A stretch of 64,000 bases of DNA from Polaribacter gangjinensis (GTDB taxonomy: Bacteria > Bacteroidota > Bacteroidia > Flavobacteriales > Flavobacteriaceae), in the NCBI RefSeq assembly GCF_038024125.1, contig NZ_CP150662.1, positions 2,838,501 to 2,902,500 of the forward strand, read 5' to 3'. The notes below the pieces were generated by a model. The model had not been told where the DNA came from and ran no database searches. It saw only the letters and a list, made by a program, of their open reading frames with translations. Of this stretch, positions 24,193-33,367 are shown piece by piece (within the stretch, counting starts at the first letter, position 1; every line of letters starts with the position of its first letter). The translations under genes and the position numbers were made by a program.

Positions 24193-25821
24193 TTAAACTT
24201 GTAAAATTCCCAGATTAAATTTCTTTTCAATAGGTGCGTGATTGGCAGCTTCAATCCCCATAGAAATCCATTTTCTAGTATCTAAAGGATTGATGACAGC
24301 ATCTGTCCAAATTCGTGCAGCAGCATAATAAGGGGAGATTTGTTTGTCATAGCGCGATTTTATTTTGTCAAATAATTCCTGTTCTTTTTCAGGAGTGATG
24401 ATTTCGCCTTTCTTCTTCAAGGAAGCAGTTTCTATTTGCAACAGCACTTTTGCGGCTGAATTTCCACTCATCACAGCCAATTCAGCACTTGGCCAAGCAA
24501 CAATCAATCTTGGGTCGTACGCTTTTCCACACATGGCATAATTTCCTGCACCATAAGAATTTCCGATAATAACAGTGAATTTTGGAACTACAGAATTGCT
24601 GACGGCATTTACCATTTTAGCGCCATCTTTAATGATTCCTCCATGTTCGGATTTGCTTCCAACCATAAAACCTGTAACATCTTGTAAAAAAACCAATGGA
24701 ATTTTTTTCTGATTACAATTGGCAATAAAACGAGTTGCTTTGTCAGCAGAATCGTTGTATATAACTCCGCCAAATTGCATTTCTCCGTTTTTTGTTTTTA
24801 CCAATTTTCGTTGATTGGCAACAATTCCAACTGCCCAACCATCAATTCGTGCATAACCTGTTAAGATGGTTTTTCCATAACCTTCTTTGTATTGTTCAAA
24901 CTCAGAATTATCAACCAATCGTTTGATAATTTCTAGCATATCATATTGTTCGTTTCTGGCTTTTGGTAAAATTCCAAAAATATCATCCGGATTTTCTTGA
25001 GGTTTTACAGCTTTAATTCTGTTGAAACCAGCTTTCTCAAAATCTCCAATTTTATCTACAATATTTCTGATTTTATCCAAAGCATCTTTATCGTCTTTAG
25101 CTTTGTAATCTGTAACTCCCGAAATTTCGCAATGTGTGGTTGCTCCACCCAAAGTTTCATTATCAATAGTTTCGCCAATTGCGGCTTTAACAAGATAACT
25201 TCCTGCTAAAAAAATACTTCCGGTTTTATCAACAATCAAAGCTTCATCACTCATGATTGGTAAATATGCACCACCAGCAACGCAACTTCCCATAACTGCT
25301 GCAATTTGAGTGATGCCTAAACTGCTCATAATGGCATTGTTTCTAAAAATGCGTCCAAAATGTTCTTTGTCTGGAAAAATTTCATCTTGCATTGGTAAAT
25401 ACACACCTGCAGAATCAACTAAATAAATGATGGGAAGTTTATTTTCAATTGCGATTTCTTGTGCACGTAAATTCTTTTTTCCTGTAATTGGAAACCAAGC
25501 ACCTGCTTTTACAGTAGCATCATTAGCAACAACAATACAAAGTTTTTCTTTGACATATCCAATTTTTACAACTACACCACCTGAAGGACAACCACCATGT
25601 TCAGGATACATTTCATCACCAGCAAAAGCGGCGATTTCTATAGATTCTGAATTTTTATCTAACAAATAATCAATACGTTCTCTTGCCGTTAATTTTCCTT
25701 GTTCGTGCAATTTGTCAATACCTTTTTGACCACCTCCTAATTTTATTTTTGATAGTTTTACGCGTAAATCTGAAGCTAAAAGTTTGTTGTAATCTTCGTT
25801 TTTATTGAAGTCTAAATCCAT
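24193..25821 (-). CDS. Acyl-CoA carboxylase, carboxyltransferase (beta) subunit
   Basis: The 542-residue product transfers CO2 from carboxybiotin to an acyl-CoA. It has the two crotonase-like halves of the family: GKLTARERIDYLLD, GGCPSGGVVVKIGYV, SAGVYLPMQDEIFP and MGSCVAGGAYLPIMSDE in the N-terminal half, and FLQDVTGFMVGSKSEHGGI and GNSYGAGNYAMCGKAYDPR in the C-terminal half. The LPMQDEIFPDKEHFGRIF segment resembles methylcrotonyl-CoA carboxylase beta more than propionyl-CoA carboxylase, but specificity is not certain. No biotin-carrying alpha subunit is nearby. A long inverted repeat lies just before its start codon. Confidence 0.88.
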   Translation of the reverse strand: MDLDFNKNEDYNKLLASDLRVKLSKIKLGGGQKGIDKLHEQGKLTARERIDYLLDKNSESIEIAAFAGDEMYPEHGGCPSGGVVVKIGYVKEKLCIVVANDATVKAGAWFPITGKKNLRAQEIAIENKLPIIYLVDSAGVYLPMQDEIFPDKEHFGRIFRNNAIMSSLGITQIAAVMGSCVAGGAYLPIMSDEALIVDKTGSIFLAGSYLVKAAIGETIDNETLGGATTHCEISGVTDYKAKDDKDALDKIRNIVDKIGDFEKAGFNRIKAVKPQENPDDIFGILPKARNEQYDMLEIIKRLVDNSEFEQYKEGYGKTILTGYARIDGWAVGIVANQRKLVKTKNGEMQFGGVIYNDSADKATRFIANCNQKKIPLVFLQDVTGFMVGSKSEHGGIIKDGAKMVNAVSNSVVPKFTVIIGNSYGAGNYAMCGKAYDPRLIVAWPSAELAVMSGNSAAKVLLQIETASLKKKGEIITPEKEQELFDKIKSRYDKQISPYYAAARIWTDAVINPLDTRKWISMGIEAANHAPIEKKFNLGILQV

Positions 25822-25824
25822 AGA

Positions 25825-25860
25825 AATATTTCTTAATTTGTCGCTAAATTAAGAAATATT
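25825..25860. repeat. Perfect 15-bp inverted repeat in the carboxyltransferase leader
   Basis: AATATTTCTTAATTT (25825-25839) and AAATTAAGAAATATT (25846-25860) are perfectly complementary with a 6-nt gap. It begins 4 nt upstream of the ATG at 25821. On the minus strand it includes TAATTTAG, which resembles a -7 box, so it could be an operator. It could instead be an attenuator or translation-blocking hairpin. Confidence 0.7.
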
Positions 25861-25898
25861 CCTGTGAAAGGATTCATAAAGTTGGTACTGATTGTCCG

Positions 25899-28800
25899 TT
25901 ATTTTCTGAGTAATGAAAAATTTCCTTTTTTATTGATGGTAGGTTTTGTAGTATCAGAAGGAATTAATGTTACGTTATACCAATAATCATCTGAAGGTAA
26001 TAAATTTCCGTTATAAGTTCCATCCCAACCTTGGCTATCAATTGGAATTTGCGCTACTAATTTTCCAAATCTATTGAAAATATTAATACTTGCATTCGGA
26101 TAAAAAGTTCTGTTAGCGCCTTTTACAACCCAAGTATCATTTTCTCCATCACCATTTGGTGTAAAGAATTTTGGGAATTGAATTACAGAAACCAACAAAG
26201 TTGCATCTGGTGAACAACCATTTTTATCGTTTACAATAATTTGATAAATACCACCTTCTAAATTTTCGAACAATGGTTTATCTTGAAAACCTGCAAAAGG
26301 AAAACGCTCATTGGTATCTGTATTTCTGATGGCAAATTGATAATCTCCAGGACCTAAATTATTGGTCACTGTATCAATTGAAATTGATAAATTATTTTGA
26401 CTTCCAATGTTGTTTGATTCATCAATAATGGTCACAAAATTGTTTTGAAGCGTGGCGATATTCGATTCATTTACTTCAATCATTTCAGTTCTTGAACACA
26501 AAGTTCCATTGCTTGCTGTTGCCGTAACAAAATATTTACCTCCAGTTGTAATGTTTATATTATCATCATTTCCTAAAGGATTTCCATTTTCATTTGTCCA
26601 TTGATAGGTGTAAATATCCATTGGATTTTCGACAGAAATATTCAGTGGTAAATCATTCAAACAAATAATTTGAGGAGAAGTTACTGTAAAACTTGGTAAT
26701 GGATTTACAATTACCTCAAAAGAAGCATCGTCATTTACACAACCTGTTCTTTTATTTTGGATTCGTACAAAAATTGTTTCTGTTGAATTTGTGTTTGTAT
26801 ACGGTGATGAAATTGCCCCAATTCCTGTTGTTGCATCATTTTGTGATGCATGAAAAGTAACTGTAAAATCAGCTGGATTTTGAGTTGTTCCTAAAATTTG
26901 AGGAATTTTACTATCTAAATCAATGTTTTGAATGATGCCATTTGTATCATCACCATCATCATTATTATCACAATATGCTAAATTTGTTGGTGCATCAAAA
27001 ACGGGTTCAGGATTGATAATTACATCAAAATTTGAAATTCCGTTTGCACACTGAGTTGCTGAATTGAAAACTCGAACAAAAATAGTTTCTCTATTTGGAG
27101 TGATGTTAGAATAGGGAGAAATTAAAGGATTATTACCAGCTTGTGCATCAGCTAAAGTTCTGTGATAAGTTACTTGAAATAATGAAGGATCTTGATTTCC
27201 TAAAATACCAGCAGTTTGACTTTCTAAATCGATAGTTTGTGAAAAACCGTTTCTTGCTGAACCATCAGAATTGTCATCACAAACTTCTAAATCGTTTACA
27301 AAATTGGCAATTGGTAAAGGATTTACAATCACATTAAATGATGTGTGATTTGTATAACAACCTGTTGCATTGTTGGTTACGCGCACATAAATAGTTTGTG
27401 AATCGCGCACAGTATTTGCAAAAGGAGATGTTAAAGGATTGTTTCCTGTTTCAGTATCTATTAAATTTAAATGATATGTTACTGTAAAATCAGCTGGATT
27501 TTGAGTTCCTAAAATCAACAAAGTTTGCGATTCTAAATCAAAATTTTGCACAATTCCATTGGTTGCATCACCATCAATTGCTTCATCACACAACTCTAAA
27601 TCAGCAACAGGATTTGCTTCAGGAACAGCATTTGTTTTTAAATACAACTCACCTGTACCAGCACAATCATTATTATTTTTATTGGTGATTTTAAAGTAAA
27701 TAGTTTGTCTTGTAATTGTTGATGGAAAATTGATGTTTCTATAGTTTGAAATATCTGCAATTTTATTGATTACAGCAGTTCTATCTTCAGTTGTTTCGTA
27801 AAAGGAAACCTCTAAATCAGGTTGTAAATTGACTGGAAAGAATGCTAAAATTTCGGAAGTTGCAACGCTAAAATCAAAATTTGTGATGCCATCCGTATCA
27901 TTATTTAAAGGTCCGTTTGTACCATCAGCTTGTAAAAAGTCATCACAAACAGCATCAAATTCTTTGTTATAAGCCACGTCTGCAGAAGCATCAACTCGCA
28001 AATTGATTTTTGAAATTCGGTAACAACCATCAGCTGAAATTGTTCTAACCCAAGCTTCACCAATTTGATTTACAGGATAACGCAATTTGTCTGCAACTTC
28101 TGGAGTTCCAGCAATAGCATCAGCTTCTGTGGCAAAATAAGTAAACGTTTCATTTTGATAATTGGCAGAAATGCTGATTTCAGCTTCTGTTAAATTGATG
28201 GTTGAAATTCGATCTAAATCGTCATCACATTGTAATAAATCTACAATATTATTTGTTACCGGCTCTGGATTTACTCGTAAAGAAATACTGTTTGATGTAG
28301 TATCACAAGAATTTCCTGTTCTGGTTAACAACACTCTAAATAAATAATTATTGAATGTTATTGGTGGATTTGTGATTTGTAAATCTTTAGTTGTGCTTCC
28401 TGTGTACACTGCATCATCAACAATGGTAGTCCAATTTGTACCATTATCACTGGAAACTTCCCACTGAAAACCATCAGCAGTTGAATCTATGGATAAAACA
28501 TCTGTAATGTTTTCACAAAAAACAGCATTTTCAAAAGGAGTATTTAAAATGATAGGTGCAATTGTGATGTAATTTGCATTTGGAGTTGTATAACCATCTG
28601 TATTATTGATGACTTTTCCAATTGAAGAAACTGCAAAAGGATTCGCAGATAAAATTCCAAGATTGGTTCCAGTAAATCCAGCTTCAATAACATCAAAACA
28701 AGCATCGTCATCACTATCAAGCTCTAAAAAGTTGAAAATATTGTCAGAATCAGTATCTGCAATTGTGTAATTTAAATCAACAATTTTAGTATCAGCAGAT

Positions 28801-31433
28801 GTTTCTAAAGCATTTAAAATTCCGTTAATTCCGACAGTTGATGCATTTGCGTTGTCTAAAATTCCGTCATTATTGGCGTCTAAATTTCCGTGACCAGCTT
28901 CTACTAAATCGAAAATTCCATCGTTATCAGAATCTACATCTAAATAATTTGGAATTCCGTCATTATCTGAATCAATTCCTGTTATGATTCCATTGAAAAC
29001 ATCATCCAAACCATCTAAATTTGCATCAGTTCCTAATAAAGTTATTTTAGTAGCAGTTGATTCGTAAAAGTCTGGAATCCCGTCGTTATCTGAATCCACA
29101 TCAAACATATCTTCAATTCCATCACCATCAGAATCTTTAGCAAAAGTGGTTAATTGAAGAAAGCCATTGAAAGTAGAAGAGCTATTTGCGCCAGTTAAAT
29201 TGTGTTCAAAAATAATTTGATCAACTTGATTTGCAACAAATTGAAAAGTACTTTGATTTCCAGCAAGATTTGCTTTGAATTTAAAACGAATCTCAGAAGC
29301 TGAAATTGAAGTGATATTTGGTTCAAATTCGCCATCAAAATTTGTATCAATTAAAAGTTGGTCATCAGGATCTAAAAGGGTGATATTTTTATTGCTCGGC
29401 CCAATTTTTAAACTAAAAAATTCACCTTCATTTATCACATGATTTCCCAAAGTGCTTTGCTTGAATAAAAAATTGATTTTTTGCGTGAAGTTCAATTCGT
29501 AAATTTCGTTTGATGATGGAGCTGCATTTACCACAGAAATAAAATCTCCCGTATTTTGACCTGTAAAGGTATTTGTAGCTTCACTTGAAGTAAAAACGCT
29601 AGAAATGATAGTTGAGTTTGTTGTTGCATCTTGAAAGATTATTTGGGGATTGTCTTTGTCTGCTAAATTTAAAGTTGCATTTCCAAGAGATTCAGTACTA
29701 TTTAAAATTCCGTCATTGTCTATATCTACATCTAAATTATCGATGATTAAATCACCATCAAAATCATCAGGACAAATACTTACAGGAATTTCTACAGATT
29801 CGAAAGTAGCTCCTGTACAATTTACAATTCCTATTAATTTATACCTTCCAGGTTCTGAATCTAAAGGTTTATAGCTTGGATTTGTAGATCTTTTTTCCCA
29901 AAGACCCGAAATTTCATTAAAATATTGCCATTCAAAACTATCAAAAATATCAGTATTTGCAGCTTCTAAAGTAACATTTGGAATACAACTTCCAAGACTG
30001 GCAACAGTTGTTTCGAAATTAATTTCTGGTGCCGAAGGAAAACCAGAATAAAAAGCTCCTGTTGTCGCAGCTCCGTTTCTATTGAAATATGCGCAATATA
30101 GCTCTTGGTCACTACTAACGCTTACATTACCAGATAAACCAGTAACAGTAAAGGTGACATAGTTAGAATTTCCAGTAACATCAAATGGACCTTGTGGATT
30201 GAAATTAGAAATTTCCAAATCATTAATGTTAATTTTAGCACCTTTATTTGTCACTATTGTAACTCCTCCTGTTAGTGTGAAATCACCTATTTTATCAATA
30301 CTGGCAATATTATCAACATTACCTTTATTTTCACAACTTAGTGGAGGTACAAAAAATAATCCTTGATTTGCCTTAGAGTTTGTTCCCCCAATTCCTTGAT
30401 ATACAAAAACATCTTTACTTGTTTTTACATACATATTTCCTTGTGAACTAAAAAAATTTCCTTCGGCAACGTAATATTGCCCTTTATTGATTGTTGTAAA
30501 TACTGAGCCATTTATTGAAATCTCTGTATTATCAAAATGAGCAATAATTAAAACATTTTCTGTTTGGTTTGTTCCATTTCCTCTAACTAAAATGTATTCA
30601 TTTCCAATTTTATCAGCACCTACAATTTGATCAAAACCATAATCTTGTGTAGTGCCACCAGCCGGCGGATTATCAGCAAAACTTCCAGATGCAGAGCCTG
30701 AATTGACAACTATTGGTTTGTCACTTTTAATAAGTTTGCCAATTAAATTTCTGGGATCTTCATTTCCTCCTAGTGCAATTATATAACTTTCACCTTCATT
30801 TAATATTACACTTTGAGGAATTACTACTCCACTAGGTAACAATGTTCCAGTTGGAATATCAGAAAAATCAATAGTTGTATTATTTTCAGTTGCAATCATA
30901 CTTACGAATGTAGTATGACTAAAAGGAACTTCGGGTTCATTGACAAAACCGCCAATTCTAAATTCTTTACCTAAAGCAGAAGAACCTTTACTGACTAGGG
31001 CACCTCCATGGATTGGTCCAGTATTATTTCTTTGTGAAGAATTAACCCTAATTGAAACATAAATAACATCACTAGCTTCAATAATTAATCCTTTATCGGT
31101 TATTTTATTACCATTTAAATTTGTTCTATTAATATGAAGTTGTGTGTCATTATCTAAATCAGGATTGCCAGTTTCATCTAGAATTATTTGAATAACTGGG
31201 TTGCTATTTGATACAACTCCAGAGTAAGTGGCTAAGTTTGGTTTGCCAATTGCTGTTATTTTATAACTAACATTGCTTTTGTTTGGAGTTGATATATATA
31301 TGTACTGCTCGCCGAAATCATCTCCTGAAGTTAATGGCGGAATAAAATGCTTTTTACTTAATTGAGCTACAGTGATTTGTGTAAAAAAAACGAACAATAA
31401 AAGGCTTAAAAAGCGTAAAATGAATTTAAACAT
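25899..31433 (-). CDS. Giant surface protein with IgGFc-binding-like region and T9SS type B sorting domain
   Basis: The 1844-residue product starts with a signal peptide (MFKFILRFLSLLLFVFFTQ). Residues about 100-460 resemble the IgGFc-binding-protein N-terminal domain (GGALVSKGSSALGKEFRIGG). Asp-rich thrombospondin type 3-like calcium motifs follow near 555-580 and 770-900 (DSDGDGIEDMFDVDSDNDGI). Residues about 1055-1580 hold five related modules of roughly 100-115 residues. The last 90 residues (FFTPNGDGENDTW to KKGNFSLLRK) are the gliding motility-associated C-terminal (CHU_C) domain, a type B signal for the type IX secretion system. It is likely anchored on the cell surface as an adhesin; the ligand is unknown. 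Confidence 0.88.
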   Translation of the reverse strand: MFKFILRFLSLLLFVFFTQITVAQLSKKHFIPPLTSGDDFGEQYIYISTPNKSNVSYKITAIGKPNLATYSGVVSNSNPVIQIILDETGNPDLDNDTQLHINRTNLNGNKITDKGLIIEASDVIYVSIRVNSSQRNNTGPIHGGALVSKGSSALGKEFRIGGFVNEPEVPFSHTTFVSMIATENNTTIDFSDIPTGTLLPSGVVIPQSVILNEGESYIIALGGNEDPRNLIGKLIKSDKPIVVNSGSASGSFADNPPAGGTTQDYGFDQIVGADKIGNEYILVRGNGTNQTENVLIIAHFDNTEISINGSVFTTINKGQYYVAEGNFFSSQGNMYVKTSKDVFVYQGIGGTNSKANQGLFFVPPLSCENKGNVDNIASIDKIGDFTLTGGVTIVTNKGAKININDLEISNFNPQGPFDVTGNSNYVTFTVTGLSGNVSVSSDQELYCAYFNRNGAATTGAFYSGFPSAPEINFETTVASLGSCIPNVTLEAANTDIFDSFEWQYFNEISGLWEKRSTNPSYKPLDSEPGRYKLIGIVNCTGATFESVEIPVSICPDDFDGDLIIDNLDVDIDNDGILNSTESLGNATLNLADKDNPQIIFQDATTNSTIISSVFTSSEATNTFTGQNTGDFISVVNAAPSSNEIYELNFTQKINFLFKQSTLGNHVINEGEFFSLKIGPSNKNITLLDPDDQLLIDTNFDGEFEPNITSISASEIRFKFKANLAGNQSTFQFVANQVDQIIFEHNLTGANSSSTFNGFLQLTTFAKDSDGDGIEDMFDVDSDNDGIPDFYESTATKITLLGTDANLDGLDDVFNGIITGIDSDNDGIPNYLDVDSDNDGIFDLVEAGHGNLDANNDGILDNANASTVGINGILNALETSADTKIVDLNYTIADTDSDNIFNFLELDSDDDACFDVIEAGFTGTNLGILSANPFAVSSIGKVINNTDGYTTPNANYITIAPIILNTPFENAVFCENITDVLSIDSTADGFQWEVSSDNGTNWTTIVDDAVYTGSTTKDLQITNPPITFNNYLFRVLLTRTGNSCDTTSNSISLRVNPEPVTNNIVDLLQCDDDLDRISTINLTEAEISISANYQNETFTYFATEADAIAGTPEVADKLRYPVNQIGEAWVRTISADGCYRISKINLRVDASADVAYNKEFDAVCDDFLQADGTNGPLNNDTDGITNFDFSVATSEILAFFPVNLQPDLEVSFYETTEDRTAVINKIADISNYRNINFPSTITRQTIYFKITNKNNNDCAGTGELYLKTNAVPEANPVADLELCDEAIDGDATNGIVQNFDLESQTLLILGTQNPADFTVTYHLNLIDTETGNNPLTSPFANTVRDSQTIYVRVTNNATGCYTNHTSFNVIVNPLPIANFVNDLEVCDDNSDGSARNGFSQTIDLESQTAGILGNQDPSLFQVTYHRTLADAQAGNNPLISPYSNITPNRETIFVRVFNSATQCANGISNFDVIINPEPVFDAPTNLAYCDNNDDGDDTNGIIQNIDLDSKIPQILGTTQNPADFTVTFHASQNDATTGIGAISSPYTNTNSTETIFVRIQNKRTGCVNDDASFEVIVNPLPSFTVTSPQIICLNDLPLNISVENPMDIYTYQWTNENGNPLGNDDNINITTGGKYFVTATASNGTLCSRTEMIEVNESNIATLQNNFVTIIDESNNIGSQNNLSISIDTVTNNLGPGDYQFAIRNTDTNERFPFAGFQDKPLFENLEGGIYQIIVNDKNGCSPDATLLVSVIQFPKFFTPNGDGENDTWVVKGANRTFYPNASINIFNRFGKLVAQIPIDSQGWDGTYNGNLLPSDDYWYNVTLIPSDTTKPTINKKGNFSLLRK
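26690..28270 (-). repeat. Five tandem protein-level repeats inside the surface protein
   Basis: Boundaries are approximate. The encoded modules share CD-x3-DG-x-NG, DLESQT-x-ILG, FTVTYH, NPL-x-SP, TIFVRV and VIVNPLP elements. The three C-terminal copies are the most alike and the first two are more diverged. DNA identity between copies is moderate. Confidence 0.75.
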
Positions 31434-31562
31434 GATAAATATTAAGTATCGATTTGTAAATGTAACAAGAATTTATAAAACATTTTAATATAGAAATTAA
31501 TGGTTTCAAATTTGTTTAGGTTTCTAGAATTTTAATATGCTTTTTGTTTGAAAATATTTAGT

Positions 31563-31575
31563 TTTCCTACGGAAA
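31563..31575. promoter_or_regulatory. Palindrome TTTCC-TAC-GGAAA upstream of the Nudix gene
   Basis: Perfect 5-nt arms with a 3-nt centre, 42 nt upstream of the ATG at 31617. It resembles the palindromes at 32235 and 33335 but has a different spacer length. Confidence 0.35.
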
Positions 31576-31616
31576 TGAGTACCTTAGTTTATTGAAAATC
31601 TATAACGCATAAAAGC

Positions 31617-32210
31617 ATGAATATTTCATCGAAAGTTAAAAATGTTACCTCAAATATGATTTCAAATTTTTGGGGGACTTTAGAGCGAATTAATTTTGAT
31701 TTTACTTTTAATAACGGAAAATCTGTAAATCTTACTCATGAAGTTTATGGAAAAAGCGATGGTATTGCCATTTTATTATACAATTCAAAATCCCAAAATG
31801 TATTGTTAACTAAGCAATTCAGAATGCCAGTTTATGTAGCAGGAATCAATCAAGGATATTCAATTGAAGTTGTAGGTGGTGCTATGGATGTAAATGAAAC
31901 CCCTGGTAATACTGCAATTCGAGAAACAGAAGAAGAGATTGGATATAGAATCAATGAAATTAAAAAAGTGACCACAGCTTTTTTATCTCCAGGAATTTTA
32001 AAAGAAAAAGTACATCTTTTCATTGGTGAATATGATGAAGAGCAAAATACTAAAAATGGAGGAGGAGTCTATGAAGAAAATGAAGAAATAGAAGTTTTAG
32101 AAATTCCGTTTTTTGAAGCATTACAAATGATTGATAGAGAAGAAATTATTGATGCAAGAACCATCATGCTACTTCAGTATTTGAAAATAAACCAACTAAT
32201 TACTTTTTAA
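31617..32210 (+). CDS. Nudix hydrolase, NudK-like (GDP-mannose/nucleotide-sugar pyrophosphatase)
   Basis: The 197-residue product has a complete Nudix box, GGAMDVNETPGNTAIRETEE followed by EIG (GX5EX7REUXEEXGU), with the metal-binding Glu residues intact. The N-terminal strands before the box (GIAILLYNSKSQNVLLTKQFR) and the long acidic C-terminus (YEENEEIEVLEIPFFEALQMI) resemble NudK, which hydrolyses GDP-mannose. Other NDP-sugars or ADP-ribose are possible substrates. It is the first of a run of + strand genes around the MarR regulator. Confidence 0.85.
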   Translation: MNISSKVKNVTSNMISNFWGTLERINFDFTFNNGKSVNLTHEVYGKSDGIAILLYNSKSQNVLLTKQFRMPVYVAGINQGYSIEVVGGAMDVNETPGNTAIRETEEEIGYRINEIKKVTTAFLSPGILKEKVHLFIGEYDEEQNTKNGGGVYEENEEIEVLEIPFFEALQMIDREEIIDARTIMLLQYLKINQLITF

Positions 32211-32234
32211 TTAAATTAATTCCATAGAAATATA

Positions 32235-32244
32235 TTCCTTGGAA
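32235..32244. promoter_or_regulatory. Palindrome TTCCTTGGAA over the -33 box of the FMN reductase gene
   Basis: Perfect 4-nt arms with TT centre. It includes the TTG (32239-32241) used as the -33 element, so a bound repressor would block the promoter. It is a candidate site for the MarR protein at 32877; that link is inference. Confidence 0.4.
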
Positions 32245-32269
32245 AATAAAATAATTTATCGTAACTTTG
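32239..32269 (+). promoter_or_regulatory. Promoter of the FMN reductase gene
   Basis: TTG (32239-32241), a 20-nt spacer and TAACTTTG (32262-32269) match the Bacteroidota consensus and end 18 nt upstream of the ATG at 32288. Confidence 0.75.
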
Positions 32270-32287
32270 TACTCTAAATTAGAAAAT

Positions 32288-32821
32288 ATGAAAAAAGTTT
32301 TAGCATTTGCAGGAAGTACAAGTTCAACATCTATCAACAAAAAATTAGCAACATTTACCGCACAAAATTTAAAAAATACTGACTTTGATGTGATTGATTT
32401 ACGTGATTTTCCGATGGAAATATACAGTTCGGATGCAGAAAAAATTGGTTTTCCTGAAAACGCAAAAAAGTTCACATCTCTTTTAGATAATTATGATGGA
32501 TTTATTCTTTCTCTTGCAGAACACAATGGGTCTTATGCAGCAGCTTTTAAAAATATTTATGATTGGAGCTCAAGAATCAATAACAACGTTTTTAGAGATA
32601 AACCATTATTATTAATGGCAACTTCACCAGGACCAAGAGGTGGATTAACAGTTTTAGAGGCAGGTGCAGATCGTTTTGCAAGAATGGGAGCAAAGGAAGT
32701 AATTACTTTTTCATTACCTAGTTTTCAAGATAATTTTCAAGATGGAAAAATTGTAAACGAATCATTAGTATCTACCTTAAAAGAAAAAATTTCTCAGTTT
32801 GAGAATGCAGTGAATAATTAA
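32288..32821 (+). CDS. NAD(P)H-dependent FMN reductase family protein (flavodoxin-like)
   Basis: The 177-residue flavodoxin-fold protein has the phosphate-binding loop AFAGSTSSTSINKKLA near the N-terminus, the EHNGSYAAAFKNIYDW flavin segment near residue 80, and PLLLMATSPGPRGG. The family reduces flavins, quinones, azo dyes or chromate. The start is ATG 32288. The TTG seven codons upstream lies in the -7 box and cannot be the start. It lies 55 nt before the MarR gene, and the pair is probably co-transcribed. Confidence 0.87.
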   Translation: MKKVLAFAGSTSSTSINKKLATFTAQNLKNTDFDVIDLRDFPMEIYSSDAEKIGFPENAKKFTSLLDNYDGFILSLAEHNGSYAAAFKNIYDWSSRINNNVFRDKPLLLMATSPGPRGGLTVLEAGADRFARMGAKEVITFSLPSFQDNFQDGKIVNESLVSTLKEKISQFENAVNN

Positions 32822-32876
32822 AAATTATTGAACAATTCTAAACTTTAAGTCTTGAACTTTAAACATTAAACCAATC

Positions 32877-33314
32877 ATGGGCGATATTTCAAAAGACATT
32901 AAATCGAGTTTTAAAAACAATAAAGTAAAGGCGTTAATCAATATCAAATACACTTCCAATTGGTTGAGTAGTAAAGAAATTGATTTTTTTAAACCTTACG
33001 GAATTTCGCCTCAACAGTACAATATTTTGCGAATTTTAAGAGGTGCAAAAGACCGTGTAAAAGTTCAAATTGTTAAAGACAGAATGATTGAGCGTGCTCC
33101 AAATGCCACACGTTTAATGGATAAATTATGTGATAAAAAGCTTATTGAAAGAACGCGTTGTGAAGATGACAGAAGAGTTGTTTATGTTAAAATTTCTGAA
33201 TTGGGTCTCGAAATGTTAGCCACTATTGATGATAATAAAAGTATGTCATTTTTAGAAAAACTAACGGAAGAAGAGGCAACGTTATTAAGTGATTTGTTAG
33301 ATAAAATCAGATAA
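32877..33314 (+). CDS. MarR-family transcriptional regulator
   Basis: A 145-residue winged-helix regulator: YGISPQQYNILRIL, recognition region MIERAPNATRLMDKLCDKKL, and wing RTRCEDDRRVVYVKISELG. Two cysteines (in KLCDKKL and RTRCEDD) flank the wing and could in principle sense oxidants, but the N-terminal sensing Cys typical of OhrR is not seen. Neighbours (FMN reductase, two pirins, FadH-like reductase) fit control of an electrophile or quinone response. Matching palindromes occur at 31563, 32235 and 33335. Confidence 0.9.
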   Translation: MGDISKDIKSSFKNNKVKALINIKYTSNWLSSKEIDFFKPYGISPQQYNILRILRGAKDRVKVQIVKDRMIERAPNATRLMDKLCDKKLIERTRCEDDRRVVYVKISELGLEMLATIDDNKSMSFLEKLTEEEATLLSDLLDKIR

Positions 33315-33334
33315 AAAAAAAATTATAAAATTAG

Positions 33335-33346
33335 TTTCCAAGGAAA
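33335..33346. promoter_or_regulatory. Palindrome TTTCCAAGGAAA upstream of the first pirin gene
   Basis: A 12-bp perfect palindrome, 21 nt upstream of the ATG at 33368. It has the same TTCC-WW-GGAA core as the site over the FMN reductase promoter. Confidence 0.45.
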
Positions 33347-33367
33347 TTATTTTAATAAAAAAACTCA

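Noticed and set aside
26690..28270. Repeats that might be a CRISPR-like or satellite array
   Set aside because: The repeat unit is over 300 nt, imperfect and in frame, encoding protein modules of the surface adhesin.
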